A stretch of DNA of 64,000 bases, taken from contig NC_077224.1 of NCBI RefSeq assembly GCF_024763615.1, positions 75,340,712 through 75,404,711 on the forward strand, given 5' to 3'. A program made the translations under genes and the position numbers. The notes beneath the pieces were generated by a model. It was given only the letters and a program-made list of their open reading frames with translations. It was not told the origin of the DNA and did not search any database. Position 1 is the first letter of the stretch, and each line of letters opens with the position of its first letter. The DNA comes from Phlebotomus papatasi (taxonomy: Eukaryota > Arthropoda > Insecta > Diptera > Psychodidae). Positions 33,801 through 48,800 of this stretch are shown here, in pieces.

Positions 33801-36800
33801 GGAAACCCAAGCAGCAATTTTTTCTTAAAATGGTCTTGTAGAATTCCCTAAGTGAGGCACTATAGAACTAAAAATCTTTTTATTTACTTATAACGCTCTT
33901 GCTTCCATTACTGAGGTTACTATAAGTAAAGTGGCGCACTCTTAAGGATTTTAAGAGCTGCTATAGGAATTTCCATAGAAAATTTTCACTTTAAGTCTTT
34001 TAAAAGTGCACTAAAAGACTTGTCTAATACTTGGTTCTATAAGGCAGCTATTTTGCTTCTTGGGAAATTAAATATTATCAGTGAATAATAATTTAGTCAA
34101 TAAAAAACTAAAAGGAAATCAATAAAAGTTAAAACTTTACGTATCCAGATAAAAAATATTGCACATTTCGTATTGCGTATATTGTAAAATATAGTACATT
34201 TCGTGTTTTACCATTTCGTATTTCATATTTCGTATTTCCTAAATTTTGTACAAAAAATAAACAGGTGCTACTGATAACTTTCCAAAGCACAGAAAATTCC
34301 CCTTTCTCTCAACAGGTGCTACTGATATCTTTCCAAAACACAGAAAATTTCCCTTTGCCTCAACAGGCGATAGAGATAACTTCTCAAAGCACAGAAAATT
34401 TTCCTTTGCAACAAAAGGGGTTACAGATAACTTCCCGAAGCACAGAAAATTTGCTTTTTTACTGACCAGGTTCTTTATTTTTTACTGACCACATTTTATA
34501 TTTTACCGATCAAATTTCATTTTTTACTGATCAATTTTGATTTTTCACTGACCAAATTTGATTTGTTCTGACCATTTGACTTTACCGACCAAATTTGACT
34601 TTTCTCTGGCAGAATTTGATTTTTTACTGACCAAATTTTATTTTATACTGACCAAATTTTATTTTTTTACTGACCAAATTTGATTTTTTACTGACCAAAA
34701 TATACACTGATAAAATTTGATTTTTTACTGACCAGATTCTTTATTTTTTACTGAACATATTTTATTTCTTACTGACCGTATTTTATTTTTAACTGACCGT
34801 ATTTGATTTTTTACTGACCAAATTTGACTTTTTACTGACCAAATTTAATTTTTTACCGATTTTTTAAGTTTTTTACTGATCATATTTAATATTTTACTGA
34901 TCATATTTTATTTTTAACTGACCATGGTTGATTTTTTACTGACCAAATTTTATTTTTTACTGACCAAAAAGTCGCAGCCTACAAATTCTGGCAAAAGAAC
35001 AAGAAAGGACATAAAAGGCCTTTCATTCTATCTGTAACAATTTTAGATGTTAATAATATAAATTAGACCCATTTTTGTAAAGACTTAAGGTTTTACTGAC
35101 CAAAATTAGGTATTTTGCAGCTCATTTTTCATTTTTTGCGTATTTTTAATTTTGCCCGAACAAACTAATTTAGAGTTCAGAGAACTCCATTTAAATATAA
35201 CCCCTAATTCCTACATAAATTACATAAATTATTAAAATAATTTAATTAATTAAAGTTTTATTTTTCTAAATTTCATAAAAATCAGTCTTCAAAATATTCT
35301 AGAATTTTTAAACAGAAAAAACAATAAAAACTAAAGGATAAAAATTATTATCATATTATGAACCTGTTAAACTAGTTTGTTCGGAATTTCGCATTGTTCA
35401 GTATATTCAATTTCACCCTTAGGATTTATAATTAAAAAAAAAAACAAATTGACTAATTTTATATTCGCGTGAAAGTACTCTATCCTCTTCTATACAAATT
35501 TTTCGTCCATGTAAGGCTAAGTATTTAGGCTCTTCCTATAAAAAGCTGCAACTTTGTGATTTAATTCTTAATATGCAACAAATTAGTATTCAACTATTTA
35601 GCAAAACACTTCTCAAAAAGTATTTTGGCCACGCCTCCTTTTGTACATATAGCTCCCTAATATAGCAGTTTTTGATAAAAAAAAACAACCAGCTAAGGGG
35701 TTCTAAGACATTTTAAAAATAAGTCTTAACAAATTTAATTTTAAAATAATCTAATTTATAAATTCATCACTTAGATACTCCTCTTATAAAATCTAGGGGA
35801 AAGTGCCCATGCTTGATACCATTGAAAGCTTCGTAATGACTAAGTTTTTCCTGTTTCTCAATAAACGTGACTCCGCAACATATTTTGAAAACTGGCCACT
35901 TTCCCATAGTTTTTAAAATGTGGTTGCGATGAGTCACATAATATTGTGAAACATAGAAAATTTAGTCATTACGAAGCTTCCAGGTATCAAGCATAGACAC
36001 TTTCCCCTATATTGAAAAACTAATAAAACTAAGTTATTAGAAATGTGTGTAAAAATAAATATAATTTTAAATCATTTGTAAATAGATTTGTGCGTTATTT
36101 TCTAGATTCTACAGTTTATAATGTTCCGCACGTTCTGTCTTGATTTTTTTTAACTTCTCAAATTTAAGAGAATAAACTTCACAAAAAAGCATTTATGTAG
36201 TAGCATTTTCATTTTTTTCCTTTAGCAAATTTTAATTTTTAAAGTAAATGGAATTATTCAATAACATTTATTTGAGTCTGCAGACTTGCTATAAAATTTA
36301 GACTAAAGCCAAAATAAATATTTATTACTAAATAAATCTATCATTGATGAACAAACTTCTCTTTGCATTTTCGAAAAACAAATATTCTTCTATAAACTTC
36401 TTTTACCTCTGCTGCAATTTATAACGAATATCAAGCAAAATAGATTGTTACTCTAGATATAGATTGTGTTACCTCTATAAAATCAGGTGCAAATTCAACA
36501 AAGTCCATGCAATAGCCACTCTCCGGGATGGGATCCAAATTATCAAGGTGCACATGCCCAGTCTTTGAATTGAAATAGTGATTATCTCGTGGATCACTTG
36601 CTGCATCCAAGATGTACTTTTCACACTCCTGCCCATGCCGAATGCCGAATTCTGAATAATGCAAGAAACCTCATTAAATAATTAAGAAGAACATTCTATT
36701 TTTAGCTACATTCAGTCTTCACACTGCTGAGTAATAACACACTTGTGGGTGGAATTGAATTTATCATTTGGAGTTATTCCCTCTTTTTCCGCCTTGATTG

Positions 36801-39800
36801 ATTTTTCGCCGAAGAAGAGTCGCAAAAATGTGAGAGTTTTCACATGAAAATGTGAAGGTGATCATGTTTTTTTTTGGTGGAAAATACAACACTATTTTTA
36901 TCAATTAGTCTGCGTGAGAGGAAAGCATCAATAAATTGATAAGGCTTGTGATTGTGACCCTTTGTCAAATTTTCCGCCTTTTTCGCCAAGGCACAAAAAA
37001 ATGTGTTCGGCCAAATGTTAGGAAAATTAATAACTTTTTCCACGGAATATATATCAATAAATTCAGCGTTGTTAATCTTAATTGAGTGTTGTGTTAACAC
37101 AAGCTGACAAATGAAACAGGCAAATAATTTTCTAACTATGCATTGTATTTTACACGAGTAAGGATGTCTTATATTATTGTATATTTATTTATTTAGAAGC
37201 AATCTGAAACCTTATATCCACCATTATATTAATTGAATTGTAAAGTTCAATAAAGTAATAAAATTCAATTAGCAGTAATAAAAAGTGTAAATGATATCTA
37301 TTAATGGAATGAATTGCATCATAAAAAATATTGAAAATTTTTATAATAAGAAGTCTATTCGCATTTCCTCTAAAAGTTATTAGAAAACATCTTTTGAAAG
37401 AATTTTTAAATATGTGATCTAATATTATATTAAATAAATGTTTGTAAGCTTTCCATCTCAATAGTCAACCTTATTGTTTATAAGACTTTTGAAGCATTAG
37501 TCCAAAAATATAAAGTGCAATCAAAACAAAAGTAATACTATCTATAAAGAGCGTAGATGAATACTGATTTGAAAAGCGTCAAATGAGTAGTTATGCTTCT
37601 TATGAACTATAAAGCCGTTTAAACTAAACAACTAATATTTATTCAATTCGTAGCAATGTTGTACCCCTAAAGCCTTTAGAAATATGCAATGCATTCAAAT
37701 GACATTCAATCCCGAAATATTTCTATACTGAAAGTCTTGTAAAAGTGGCGCTAGGGTAAATGTCCTAATTCAAAACCATTTCCAGACGTTTTAACTTTTA
37801 CAGAAGATTCAACACATTAAGTTCATATTTTTTCTGAAGAGAATTACATAAATTTGCTCCTTGACTCTTCTAGAATGTTACTGTTTAGTGAAAATTCTTT
37901 AGATATAATTTGAAAACTTCTTAAATACAAGAAAAATACGCAACCGTAAAATGCTTTTATTGGAAACATATTAATTCAAATGGAGACAAGGGAAAGTTTC
38001 TAATTGGAGACAAACAGTGTAAATGAAACCGCGACGAAAGGCTTCCAAAACCTTATTGAGTTGCTCTTGAGTGCAGTAATTGTTCTTATCCCTGATCTTC
38101 TCTCCTTTCCCATCTAAAACAATAAGAAAATCTCTCCAAAAAAAATCATATTTCCGGGGTTTCCTATTGAAGTATTTGCAGACACTTCAGAAAAACCCTT
38201 TTTGTTCACGAAATAGGTAATTATTTCTTCGAGAACTACACGTACCGTTAACAATAAAAATTAGCACTTAATTTAACTAAAACTAGCCAGAAATATGACA
38301 TAAATGTTAAATGAAACGAATAAACAACAGTCACCTCATTGTGTTTTTCATTGGAAAACATGGTCGATCGATGAAGAATTCGATGGTGAAAAGGTACACT
38401 TTTAATTTTTCTGAAAAATTAACGAATTAAAATTTGTGAATGTGAATGGATTTTCGCTTTATTTGGAGCAAAACTAACTAAATAATGAAACTATGGTATA
38501 GAAAATATATAAATATAGTAATTGAGTACTGTATTTATCATGAAAACAATGATGTTTCCATTTGGAGTAGCGAAAAATTTCCAATTGGAGCAGGTTTTGA
38601 ATTTGCTTAATTTACCCTATATACATATTGATAAGATGCAAAATACAATTCATTATTATATTTTATCAATATGTCTTATAGCATTCCTTTTGAGTTTTTC
38701 TTACATTGGAGATATTTTTCTAATGCATATTTATCAGATTGATCAGGTTAGGAACACAAGCATTTAGGCATGGGTTTCCTGAAACATTACTAAATTTATT
38801 AGATTCATAAAATATGTCTGTTATAAATTATTAGATACTTTCTATTCTTATTCTAGCAACATAGATATGTTGTGAAAATCGTACCCAGGATATCTATGTT
38901 TAATAACGACGGTTCTTTACTTTATAGAAAATTGACTTTGTTTAAAATAGAATCAAATTATGTCAGTACCAAATTAAAAAAAAAATTAAAGCATTGCAAT
39001 TATCCGAGCAAATTTTATCAAAAAGAAATAGTTTCTTTTTTAAAATATTTTGCTTAAAATCATTTTAAATGCTAATTTTTTGAATTAGATACTACGATTT
39101 TTGGAAAAGAATAATTTTTTATTGATCAAAACTTAATTTTTTCCCTTTACTCTTTATTTATCTATATAATGAATGGTCTACCAAAAGGATCCTTAACGAT
39201 TTTAACGATCATTTAGTGATATCAGACACTGATCGTCTGATCTGTACATTTTAATAAGTATGATTGATTAAAATTATAAATTAATCGCTCGAACCCTGTA
39301 GGAAGAGCATAATACGTAAACCCTCTTTATCTTCAATCCATCTTCAAATCAAAATAATTTCCAAATATTATATCAAAGTGTTTATAAGTCAGTTCAGTCT
39401 GTCTGCTCATTAATAATAATCTGAGCGAAAATACATCAGAAGGCTGGACGGTTGGGTAATGCGACTTAGGGGATTTCAATGATAGACCCCCCCTTCCAAG
39501 AAGTTAAACTTCGCATCATTAAAATAAACTGCGCTTCCCCGCATCACACCTTATTGCCCAGGAAAACATGTTTTTAGGACTATACGAAAGCGATTAGTCT
39601 ACCTTTTCACAGAGTTTGATTCTCCAATAGTGTCTTAGGTGTCTACACACAAGAAGCAATTTTCGTCAAAAATGGCCTTTTAAAAAAAATCGGACGTTCC
39701 TGCCCACAAGGATAGGGGTAATTTTCTTTAAAAGGCATTTTTTAAAGAAATTTCTACTAGGCCTCTAAAGGTAAATTAAATTCTATTTGGACAAAATATC

Positions 39801-42800
39801 GCTGATGTTCGAGGAATTCAAACTCAATTTCGAAATTTCAAACTCAACTTTTTCATAAGGTTGGGAAAACTAATGAAATATAGCATTCAAAAATAGTTAA
39901 AAGAGTTACTCAGTCAGCGATTATGATGGGCAATTATAATAATGAAATGAAACAAGAATATACTGAGCTTTATTGCTTTGTTTTCTCTCACAACAAAGTA
40001 AATACAGACCCGTGACTCTTCGGAATTCAAAAAGTAGGGGAGACTGGGGCAAAAAGTCACAAAACGGATATTTTATTTTTTTACAAGCTACTCGAGCGCT
40101 TCAAAAATTTCTAATTAGCGCAGTTTTGTAGGAAATTTACCGCTCTACAACTTTGTGAAAGTAATTTTCCTCTATTTTGTAAGGAAATACGTTTATCGAG
40201 CCGATTTCTAAAAGGTAATTTTGAGACCATTCTCAAAAATTCTGGGGCAAATAGTACCATACATGGGGTATTATCATATTTTGATTCGCTTTATTACGGG
40301 CTTCCGTAAATTTGAAAAAAATACCTAGATGACATATTTTCAAAGAGAATTTATTCATCTACACCTTTGTAAAACTGCAAGAAAAGTGGGAAAACGAGGA
40401 AAGCGCTTTTCAAGCTATTTTAGAACAAAAAAACACACACACACACACAAGACTGCAAATTGTTTGACCAATGCAAACAACAAGCGGCGAGACATAATAA
40501 TGACGTTTCTTTTCGCCGTAAGACATCAGAAATTGCTTCGCTTTTTGTTACTTTTTGCTCTATACCTTTTGTTACTTTTTACCCCAAGTGGCCATTTTTA
40601 ATAAAAAGATTTCTGGAGAAAAGAACCTTTGTGAAATTCTAAAATAGATAGCGGATTCGTATTCAAATAATCCAAATTATTTAGAAAATATTCACCAATG
40701 CATCAATTTTGGAAAATAAGTAGGTAATAATTGTTATCTTCTGCAAGGAAAATATTTCAAAAATAGGGCTAAAAATTTTGGATTTTTTATTTTCTAAATT
40801 TATTGTTCGAATTCTAAGAAACTTGCGACATTGAAAAAGGTCTATGGAGGCTATCTATAGAAAAACATTAGAGCCACTATCTTTTTTACCTTGGAAGATA
40901 TTGAATTTTGAATTTTTCGATTTGTGACTTTTTACCCCAGTCTCCCCTATGTATTTCAATCACCACGCTTGTCGAAACTGAAAGTAAAAATCTTAAGCTT
41001 TCAAAATTGTTCCTTGATTTTTTTTTTAAATGTTGATGTAAAAGAATAAAGTGCGTTTCTTTTCTTTAATGTTATTTAGGATTCCTATAGGTGCACATTA
41101 TGTCCTTAAACGAAAATGGCCTTGAAACATTTTTCAAATGGTTTGGTAAGTGCGCTCGTTTAAAAGCTGTAGAAATTTTGTTTATTAACCAATTGAGACA
41201 AATATATGTAGACTCATTTGATAAATCTTGAAACTACAAATTGAAACATCAGATGAAATGAAAATGAAGTAATAAATCTAGGATTTTAGACCAATTTTTT
41301 AATGGTTATTTATCATCTTCCATTACAAACTACACTATCAATATTTAAAAAAGAACAGTACGTCGCCATCGGCGTCGACTAAAATCGGTTGTAAGCAAAA
41401 AATTAGAAAAGTATTACGATATTAAAGGACTTTGTAGAATGTTACAATTTGTTTGATAAATTTTTGGAAAAAATCTATTTTTTACTGATAAAAGCGGTAA
41501 TTTTAGGACTATTTTTGGTTGTTACTGATTAAATTTATTTAACTTTAAAAATGACCAAGTTAGAACTCTTTTGCCATGAAATCGAACTATAACCAATTTC
41601 ATTAATCAGAATCTTCACAGATAGTGCGATCAACTTTCGGGGTACAGTATTTTACGAGTTCGAGCATTCCGCAAAGCAGCGACGCTTTTTCATCGTTATT
41701 AGTCAAAGTTTCGAAATGCCTTTTGAACTTCTGTGAACATATTAATACCTATAAAAATAATTTTGATTAATTCTTCAATAATAAGATTTTTCCAAGACTG
41801 ATTTCTCAATAGCTCTAGTGCTTCAAATATTCTTGCACATTATGTTTTCTCCTCGTCTATTTATAAACACTGTTAGATTAATGGCAATTTTCAGGATATT
41901 TTTTGGGAAATTAATTTTCATCTCCGGATGAAATCCATTATAATTTGTTTCTCTCACTGGGCCTCACAGTTTGAAATAATGAATTCTTACGATTATGTTT
42001 ATTACTGGTCTTGTCATATTAATTTACATTTTGGGCCTTTAGCTTAAAAATCACAAAAGCATGAGGATAGTATCAATAATTGTCTGTAATTAAATTAAAT
42101 GGGCAAGAAGTAATTTAGCACGTGCCAAAAGGATTAAAGTTAATGATAAAATGGCCATGATAAAATTGTCTTGGTCGCTATTGCAAATAAAATCAGCTGA
42201 TAGTATTTAAGTTTAAATATAAATATTAAAAATAAACACCGTGTTATTTCATCAATGTGGTAAAATCTGCTGCGTTTGTGAATGGTGTGGCTTGGTAAAA
42301 CAAATAATTACAAACGGACAGATATCAATTGCATGGAACGGAAGTTCACGTGTAAGAATTATTCTGCTACCGGTGAATTTTCTGCTTTTAATTTGAAGTT
42401 CTGATGGCACTTTTCTCAATCCTTACCCGATATCCATCAATCCCAAACACCCGACTCCGGATTCTTTCACCTTTCAATTCTTCTCAATATTCCCTCTTAC
42501 AAAGAAACACCAATTCTTCTCTCTTCAATTTCCACAATTAAACCCTTTATTCCTCAGCAGAATTAATCACAAACCCCCCTTTGATTTCCCGAAGAGACCC
42601 TCAGTTAAAGCCCATATAAAATTGGTTATATTATACCGAAATTTACACAATTATACAACACAGAGTTCTACTTAAGGTTTGTTCGCTTATTTGAGTCCGG
42701 TGGCCATTCTTTCTCCCTCTCCGTATTGGGGCTCCCGCAAATTCTGAGGGACTAGCAAGATGCGGGGATTCTTTGTGCCAGGGTGGGCTCTTGCAGATTC

Positions 42801-45800
42801 CAATTGAGTGGTGATGCGCACGCTGATTACGTCGGGTGGCACAATTCCCGGATCCTCAGGTGACTACTTTCTCGTTGTGGAGGGTAACCGTGTAGACACA
42901 GAAGACTCTCTCCGAAGACTTTTCCGATCAGACCGAAGTTTTTTGCCTCCGCCGATTTTCCTCCGTAGGAAATAGGTTTCCGGATCTGGCTTAACACTTC
43001 TTGCGCTGTTCCTCACCTCGATACCTCCGTGGTAATGAGGGTTGACCAGGATTATCTTCCGACGTCCTCTTAACCCACTAACTCCACTCCACTCACTACT
43101 GTCTTCTCTTCCTGAGGGGGAGAGAAATGTTAAATCACCTTTCCTCTTTCGCAATCCAATCCAGACTGACCTCATTTTGCCCAGTGATAATTAATACCAC
43201 CCGGAAGATGGGACGAGAGACACACATACACACAAAAGTACACTGTACACCCAATTGGAGATCCCGGTGACACTTTCAGCCTACTTCACGCTGCAATAAT
43301 TTCTATTTAAAACGCCAACGGTTAGCGCACGTAATATCTCCCCTTTCTTCCGAAAAAAAGAAAACGGTAAAAGAAAAAAATGTCTTGAGGTGTCCGGAGA
43401 AAAAAATGTAGTTTAGGAGGAAAAATTAGATATCTAAAACTGGTTTAAATTAAAGAAAAATTGAAAACTCTATCAAACCAAAGAATAGCGGTAGAAGACA
43501 GTCTGTCAGTGTTCGAAAAAGCACAAGACTCGTTACCAAAAGGAATGGCCAGAAAGATCAGAACATAAAGAGGGTTCGCAAGTCTCCGTATCCGGTAATA
43601 AGTATATATTATAAGTTGTAAGCAAAATTAAGTTTCATAATCTTCCAGTGAAGATCTCCTTCCTCCCACCACCCAATGGATACAATCCTCATCTCTCTAG
43701 GAGAATTTCAGGTAGGTTAGGAAGGGATATTGAGGAGTAAAGTGTTTTACGAAATAAAAATTCCGTAAATTGGATGCTCAAAATCAGAAAAGATACCATT
43801 GGTAAATAATATACTCAGATTGAATTAATCATTTTCAATTTCTCCTTCCGCATTTCCCCTCTGAGATACTCTGAGTCTCAGATAATCATTGTAGAGGAAA
43901 ATAATAAAACAAAATAATGAACGAAAGATCTCTGCTGTAATCGGATAGGAAAGAATAAACTTCTATCAGCTTCCAGAACCGCCCTAGAGGAGTCCGCTGA
44001 ACCCCTACTCAGCTCCACAAGTCCACTCGGCGAAGAATGCACACCGGATGTGCCAAAGGGACCAAAAAAAATTAATAAGCTGACACTAGGGACTGTCATC
44101 GATATTCCACTACCAGTGTCCACCCAATAGACGGTACCCCCTCGCTCGGATGCACCCAACCACGGTACCTTCTCTCTCCATTCGCCGGATTGACTTCGGC
44201 GTATCTCCAACACTCCATTATTATCCAGCCATCCGGTCCGATTTCTTTTGAGCTTCTGACTTGCTCATTTCTTGATATGATCAGCATTGCGATCCGGAAC
44301 CCGGTGATTGACTGAGACCACTCCGTTTGACTGTTTGGGGTCTATGGCTGTCCACGAGATGAACTTCAACACTTCAACGTTGTTGGAGATTGTCCTGCTG
44401 CTGCACCAGCGTCGGAACCACTACATCGTCTGGTGGATTGCTCCGAACAAGTTGTCAATACCAGAACCACCACATCGACTGGTGGATTACTCTGATCCTC
44501 AAGATGTCATGGGGAATCACCACAGAAGCTTCCTGCTTCCTTCTTCCTTTCATTGATTTAATACCTCATTGTTGACGGTGAGGCTTTCTTCAGATGTTCG
44601 CATGCTTTTAACGTTCTGCATGGTGGATGTGTTCATCTGCTAGTTCATGTTTCAGGTGTTCGCCATTGTTTTTGACTGTGAGGACATCTTGGGAATGTCT
44701 GGTGCAGGCCTCCTTAAAGGTTGCCTTCAGAAAGGCAATGGCCGGAATGCCAAAGCCGTCGGATCATCCCTCAATGGGTATCACACCGGCAGGTGAAACA
44801 TAGAATAACCTGACGTTACAAGATTATGGGAGCTACACTGACCCTCTAAACACCGGAATGAACACCGTTTCGGCAGGGTACTTGTGCAACTCTCGGAACC
44901 AATCCAGTGTCGCCACAGGGAATGTCTGGAAAGCTTTCATGTTTGAACATCATTACCTTGAAAAGTAGAGATCCGACCGACAATTCCGCATTTCAAACTG
45001 TCATTCGCACAGCAAAGAACCCAACGCTCAAAATTAAAAATATAAATGGTATCCAAAAGTGATTTTTTTTTTTTTTTTTTTTTTTTAGATATGATAGAAT
45101 AGAATTCCGGTTTTGAGACTTACTCCGAGTATTTTTGTGTAAGAAAAATATTAATTTATATTAGGATAAAGGAAAAGGATATAAGGAAAAAAGACAGTGA
45201 AGAAATTCTCCGAAAAAGAGAAAAAAAAGACCGATTTCTGTACCGAAAATACTCATTATGAGCAAAGTCCAAGCCGCTGCACCCGCCCTAGAAGCACTTC
45301 CCTTGCGGAATTTATAAGGCTCCGAGGTGGGCACGGGCTATCCGACTAATTGATCCGGTTTTGACCCGATCTTCCGATGATAAACCGATCACACCTTAGA
45401 GGTCGTGCGCACAACCTAAAAGGGTGAATACCGAAGAGTATATCACAAGATATCTCTGTCCGACTACTCGAATAGCATAAGCCATTGCTTCCGGAGGAAG
45501 CTGTCCGAGTCCGAGATTATTATACCGAAAAAATTTTGAAGACCTTGAATGGCCTAAGCCCACATTCCCAAAAGAGAAAGTCCAAGGTAGGATATTTTCC
45601 GATGAAATTAGAAGAACCCTGAATGACATAATCCGAACTTCTGAAGGAAGCAGTCCAGGGTGAATGTTTAGAGTAAAAACGGAATGACTTGCTACTCACT
45701 CATTACAATACCCTCACTCCCAACATACCGGAAAAAAGTCAAGAGAAAGATACTAATCTGGCTTAATGTCCTTTTTATGGTAACGACCGGTGCTGCCTGT

Positions 45801-48800
45801 AAGAACATCTTCCAGGTGATAAGTGTCTCCATGACGCGCCGTTACTTTGGCTTTGATCCAAGGCAAAAATTTGTGTTGAACGCCTTTAGCCGCATCCGAT
45901 TGGCCGAAGTTGCGCCTCCAGACTATTTGACCGACCGATAAAGTCTGAGGCCTTTTCCGAAGATTATAATATTTTGCAGCTAAATCATGAGCCTGTTTCA
46001 ACCTTTCCGGAACCAGTTTACGGGCTTTTTCCAATTCCTTTAACCGAGTTTTAAAATCTTCAGGAGGGCGCTGTTTAAGGATATCATATTGTTCCGCGTG
46101 AGTTATCATATGCTGACCGAAATTTAAGAAATACGGAGAAAACTTAGTGGACTCCTGAACCGATGAGTTCACTGCCCCTTGAATTTCGGGAAGATGGTCC
46201 GCCCATTCCCTATGTTCCTTCTGAATAAAGGACCGTATAGAGGTGATGATAGTCCTATTCATTCTTTCAGTTGGGTTTGCTTGGGGGTGGTAAAAAGGTG
46301 TCTTAAAGTGTTTAACTCCGTATTGGTCGAGCATTTGTTTGAACATATTAGACTGAAATTGGACGCCATTATCCGAGACAATTACTTCCGGAACTCCATA
46401 AACATAAAACACAGACTTACATAACGTTTGGACAAGGAGTGGCGTTTTTGCGTTTCTCAAGGGAAATAGCAGGACGAATTTTGAAAACTTGTCCAGGACC
46501 ACAAGAAGGTCGGTGAACCCCTGCCGAGACCGAACCAAGGGGCCAACGTAGTCCAAACAAATTGTCTGCCAAGGGCGCTTAGCCTCTACAAATTTTCCCA
46601 TGGGAGGAGCCAACGCGGTGTTAGGCGACTTGGATGCTTTACACACCTCACAATTCCTAATCCAACGCCGTACATCACTTCTCATCTTCGGCCAATAATA
46701 AAATTCCCGAAGACGAGTATAGGTCTTCATAAATCCTAAATGTCCAGCCGAGGGGTCATTGTGAAACTTTTTGAGATAACTTTCCTGATCTTGCTTCCCC
46801 ACAACCAACTTCCAATGGTGTTCAACCACTCCTAGAGAGTTCTTTTCTCGGCAGTTTTTATACAGCTTGCCATTCTCAGTACGATATTGAGGGTGTTTTT
46901 GGGGATCAGCAGCTACCAAAGAGCACAAGGAACTGTATTGTGGATCAATGGAATACGCGAGAGCATCGACGTTCAAACATCGTGATAACGCGTCCGGTAC
47001 AACGTTCTCACGGCCTGGTCGGTGGGTTACTTCGAAATCGAAGCCTTGTAACCGGAGAATCCACCGTGCCAACCTACCCTTCGCATCCTTTAGCTTTAAC
47101 AGCCAAATTAAGGCTGAGTGATCCGTTTCCAGGAAAAATTTAGCACCCATTAGGAACTGCTTGAACTTCTCTATACTGTATAAAACCCCTAAGAGCTCCT
47201 TCTCAGTAGTGGTGTAATTTTTTTCTGCAGATGTAAATTTCCGAGACATATAGGCGATAACCCTTTCCTCCCCCCCAACCTCCTGAACAATAACCCCCCC
47301 ACAGCCAAAGTCACTAGCATCGGTTTTTACCCGAAAAGGTTTTGAATAATCCGGTGTGGCCAAAATAGGGGCAGAAACTAACAGGGACTTAAGGGTTTGG
47401 AAAGCCTGGTCCGCCTGAGCATTCCACTGGATAGTTGTCGGGTTTCCCTTCAGAAGATCAGTCATCGGAGCGACAACAGTTGCAAAATTAGGGATAAATT
47501 TCCTATACCAAGAGAACATGCCCACGACCTGACGGAGGGACTTGACGGTCGTTGGGACGGGCATCTCCAAAATAGCGCTCACTTTTTCATTGTTTGTCGC
47601 AATACCGGAAGAAGATAAAGTAAATCCCAAGTAGGTAAGGCTTTCTACGCAGAACTTAGATTTAGCGACATTAATTGTAAGATTAGCCTTCCTCAGGCGA
47701 CTCGCCACCTCTTTCAACATTTTGATATGGGATTCAAAGTCAGGTGTGACAATTAAAATATCATCGAGATAATGGAAAACTTGGTTTTCAAGATCATGAC
47801 CCAAAACCTGCGACATTAATCTTGCCATGGACATCGGTGAATTTACAAGGCCGAATGGGGTTCTCTTGAAACAATAAAGTTTCCTACCAGGCAATGCAAA
47901 TGCAGTCTTAGGTTGGCTTTCTTCGTCCAAGGGAATCTGGAAGAATGCCTCGGAAAGATCTATCGATGATAAGTATGTTGTTCCCGACAATTGAGACAAT
48001 ATGCATTCAATGTGTGGTAATGGAAAGGTATCGCGAGTGGTCACCGAGTTAAGCTTCCGCGCATCTAAACATAAACGAATAGCGCCAGTCTTTTTCACGC
48101 TCACCGTTATGGGATTTAACCAAGGAGTAGGTTCGCATTCGCGAAGAACTCCCAATTGAACCAAGCGGTCGATCTCCTTATCCACGGCACTCATAAGATG
48201 TGTGGGGATCGGATAGCATCGTTCATGCACCGCGGGATGATCGCCTGTATCTATGTGATGCATCACTAACGGAGTACATCCAAAGCTTTCAGGTGTTGTA
48301 GCCGGAAGGGCTAAAATTGCCGCATCAACCTCCAACTTTTGTTCGAGGGTCAAACTGTGGGCTGAACTTTCCGCTTTAACTTCACACAAACCCGGAGGTG
48401 AAGATTGAACAATCTTAAGCCTCCACTTCTTAAAAAAGTCTACCCCCAAAATGAGAGGTGAAGATAAATTTGGGACCAATAATACTGATAGTAGATTCGT
48501 TTCATTATTACAAGTAAAAGGTATATCGGAGACCTCAGTAGATTCATGGATAAGTCCGTCGGCCGTTCTAATAAAGACTCGAGATGAGCTCTTTCTCTTC
48601 ATAAGAGGTGTATCCCTAAACAAATCCTCTGCCATAGGGCCAATACATGTGTGAGTTGCCCCGCTGTCCAACAACCCCACCATTTTCTTCCCAAAAATTT
48701 CTACTGTGGCATAAGGCCTAGGGTCACCCACATATTCCTTTCCCATGGAAGTGTCATTCACCTCACACACACTAACGGGTAATGTGGAAAGCTGTGGCTG

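Larger units (their letters stand above)
32632..36472. other. GPCR intron 2, dominated by a foldback element
   Basis: 3.84 kb intron. Contains the 1.8 kb foldback (33331-35126) and the GGGGAAAGTG MITE (35796). The interval 32640-33330 and 35130-35790 show nothing recognisable. Confidence 0.5.
36652..42350. other. GPCR intron 1, part proximal to exon 2
   Basis: Non-coding. Contains GGGTAAAT copy 2 (37754) and the GGGGAGACT element (40037). The stretch 39550-40030 is an inverted, diverged relative of 26820-27530 (shared GATTCTCCAATAGTGTCTT). 40950-42350 shows nothing recognisable. Confidence 0.5.

Noticed and set aside
42864..43175. 103-aa ORF in each LTR as a gene
   Set aside because: It spans the probable transcription start, has no domain, and is identical in both LTRs simply because the LTRs are identical.
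43878..44287. Overlapping minus-strand ORFs as an env gene
   Set aside because: Too short, no signal peptide, no membrane anchor and no cleavage-site pattern.
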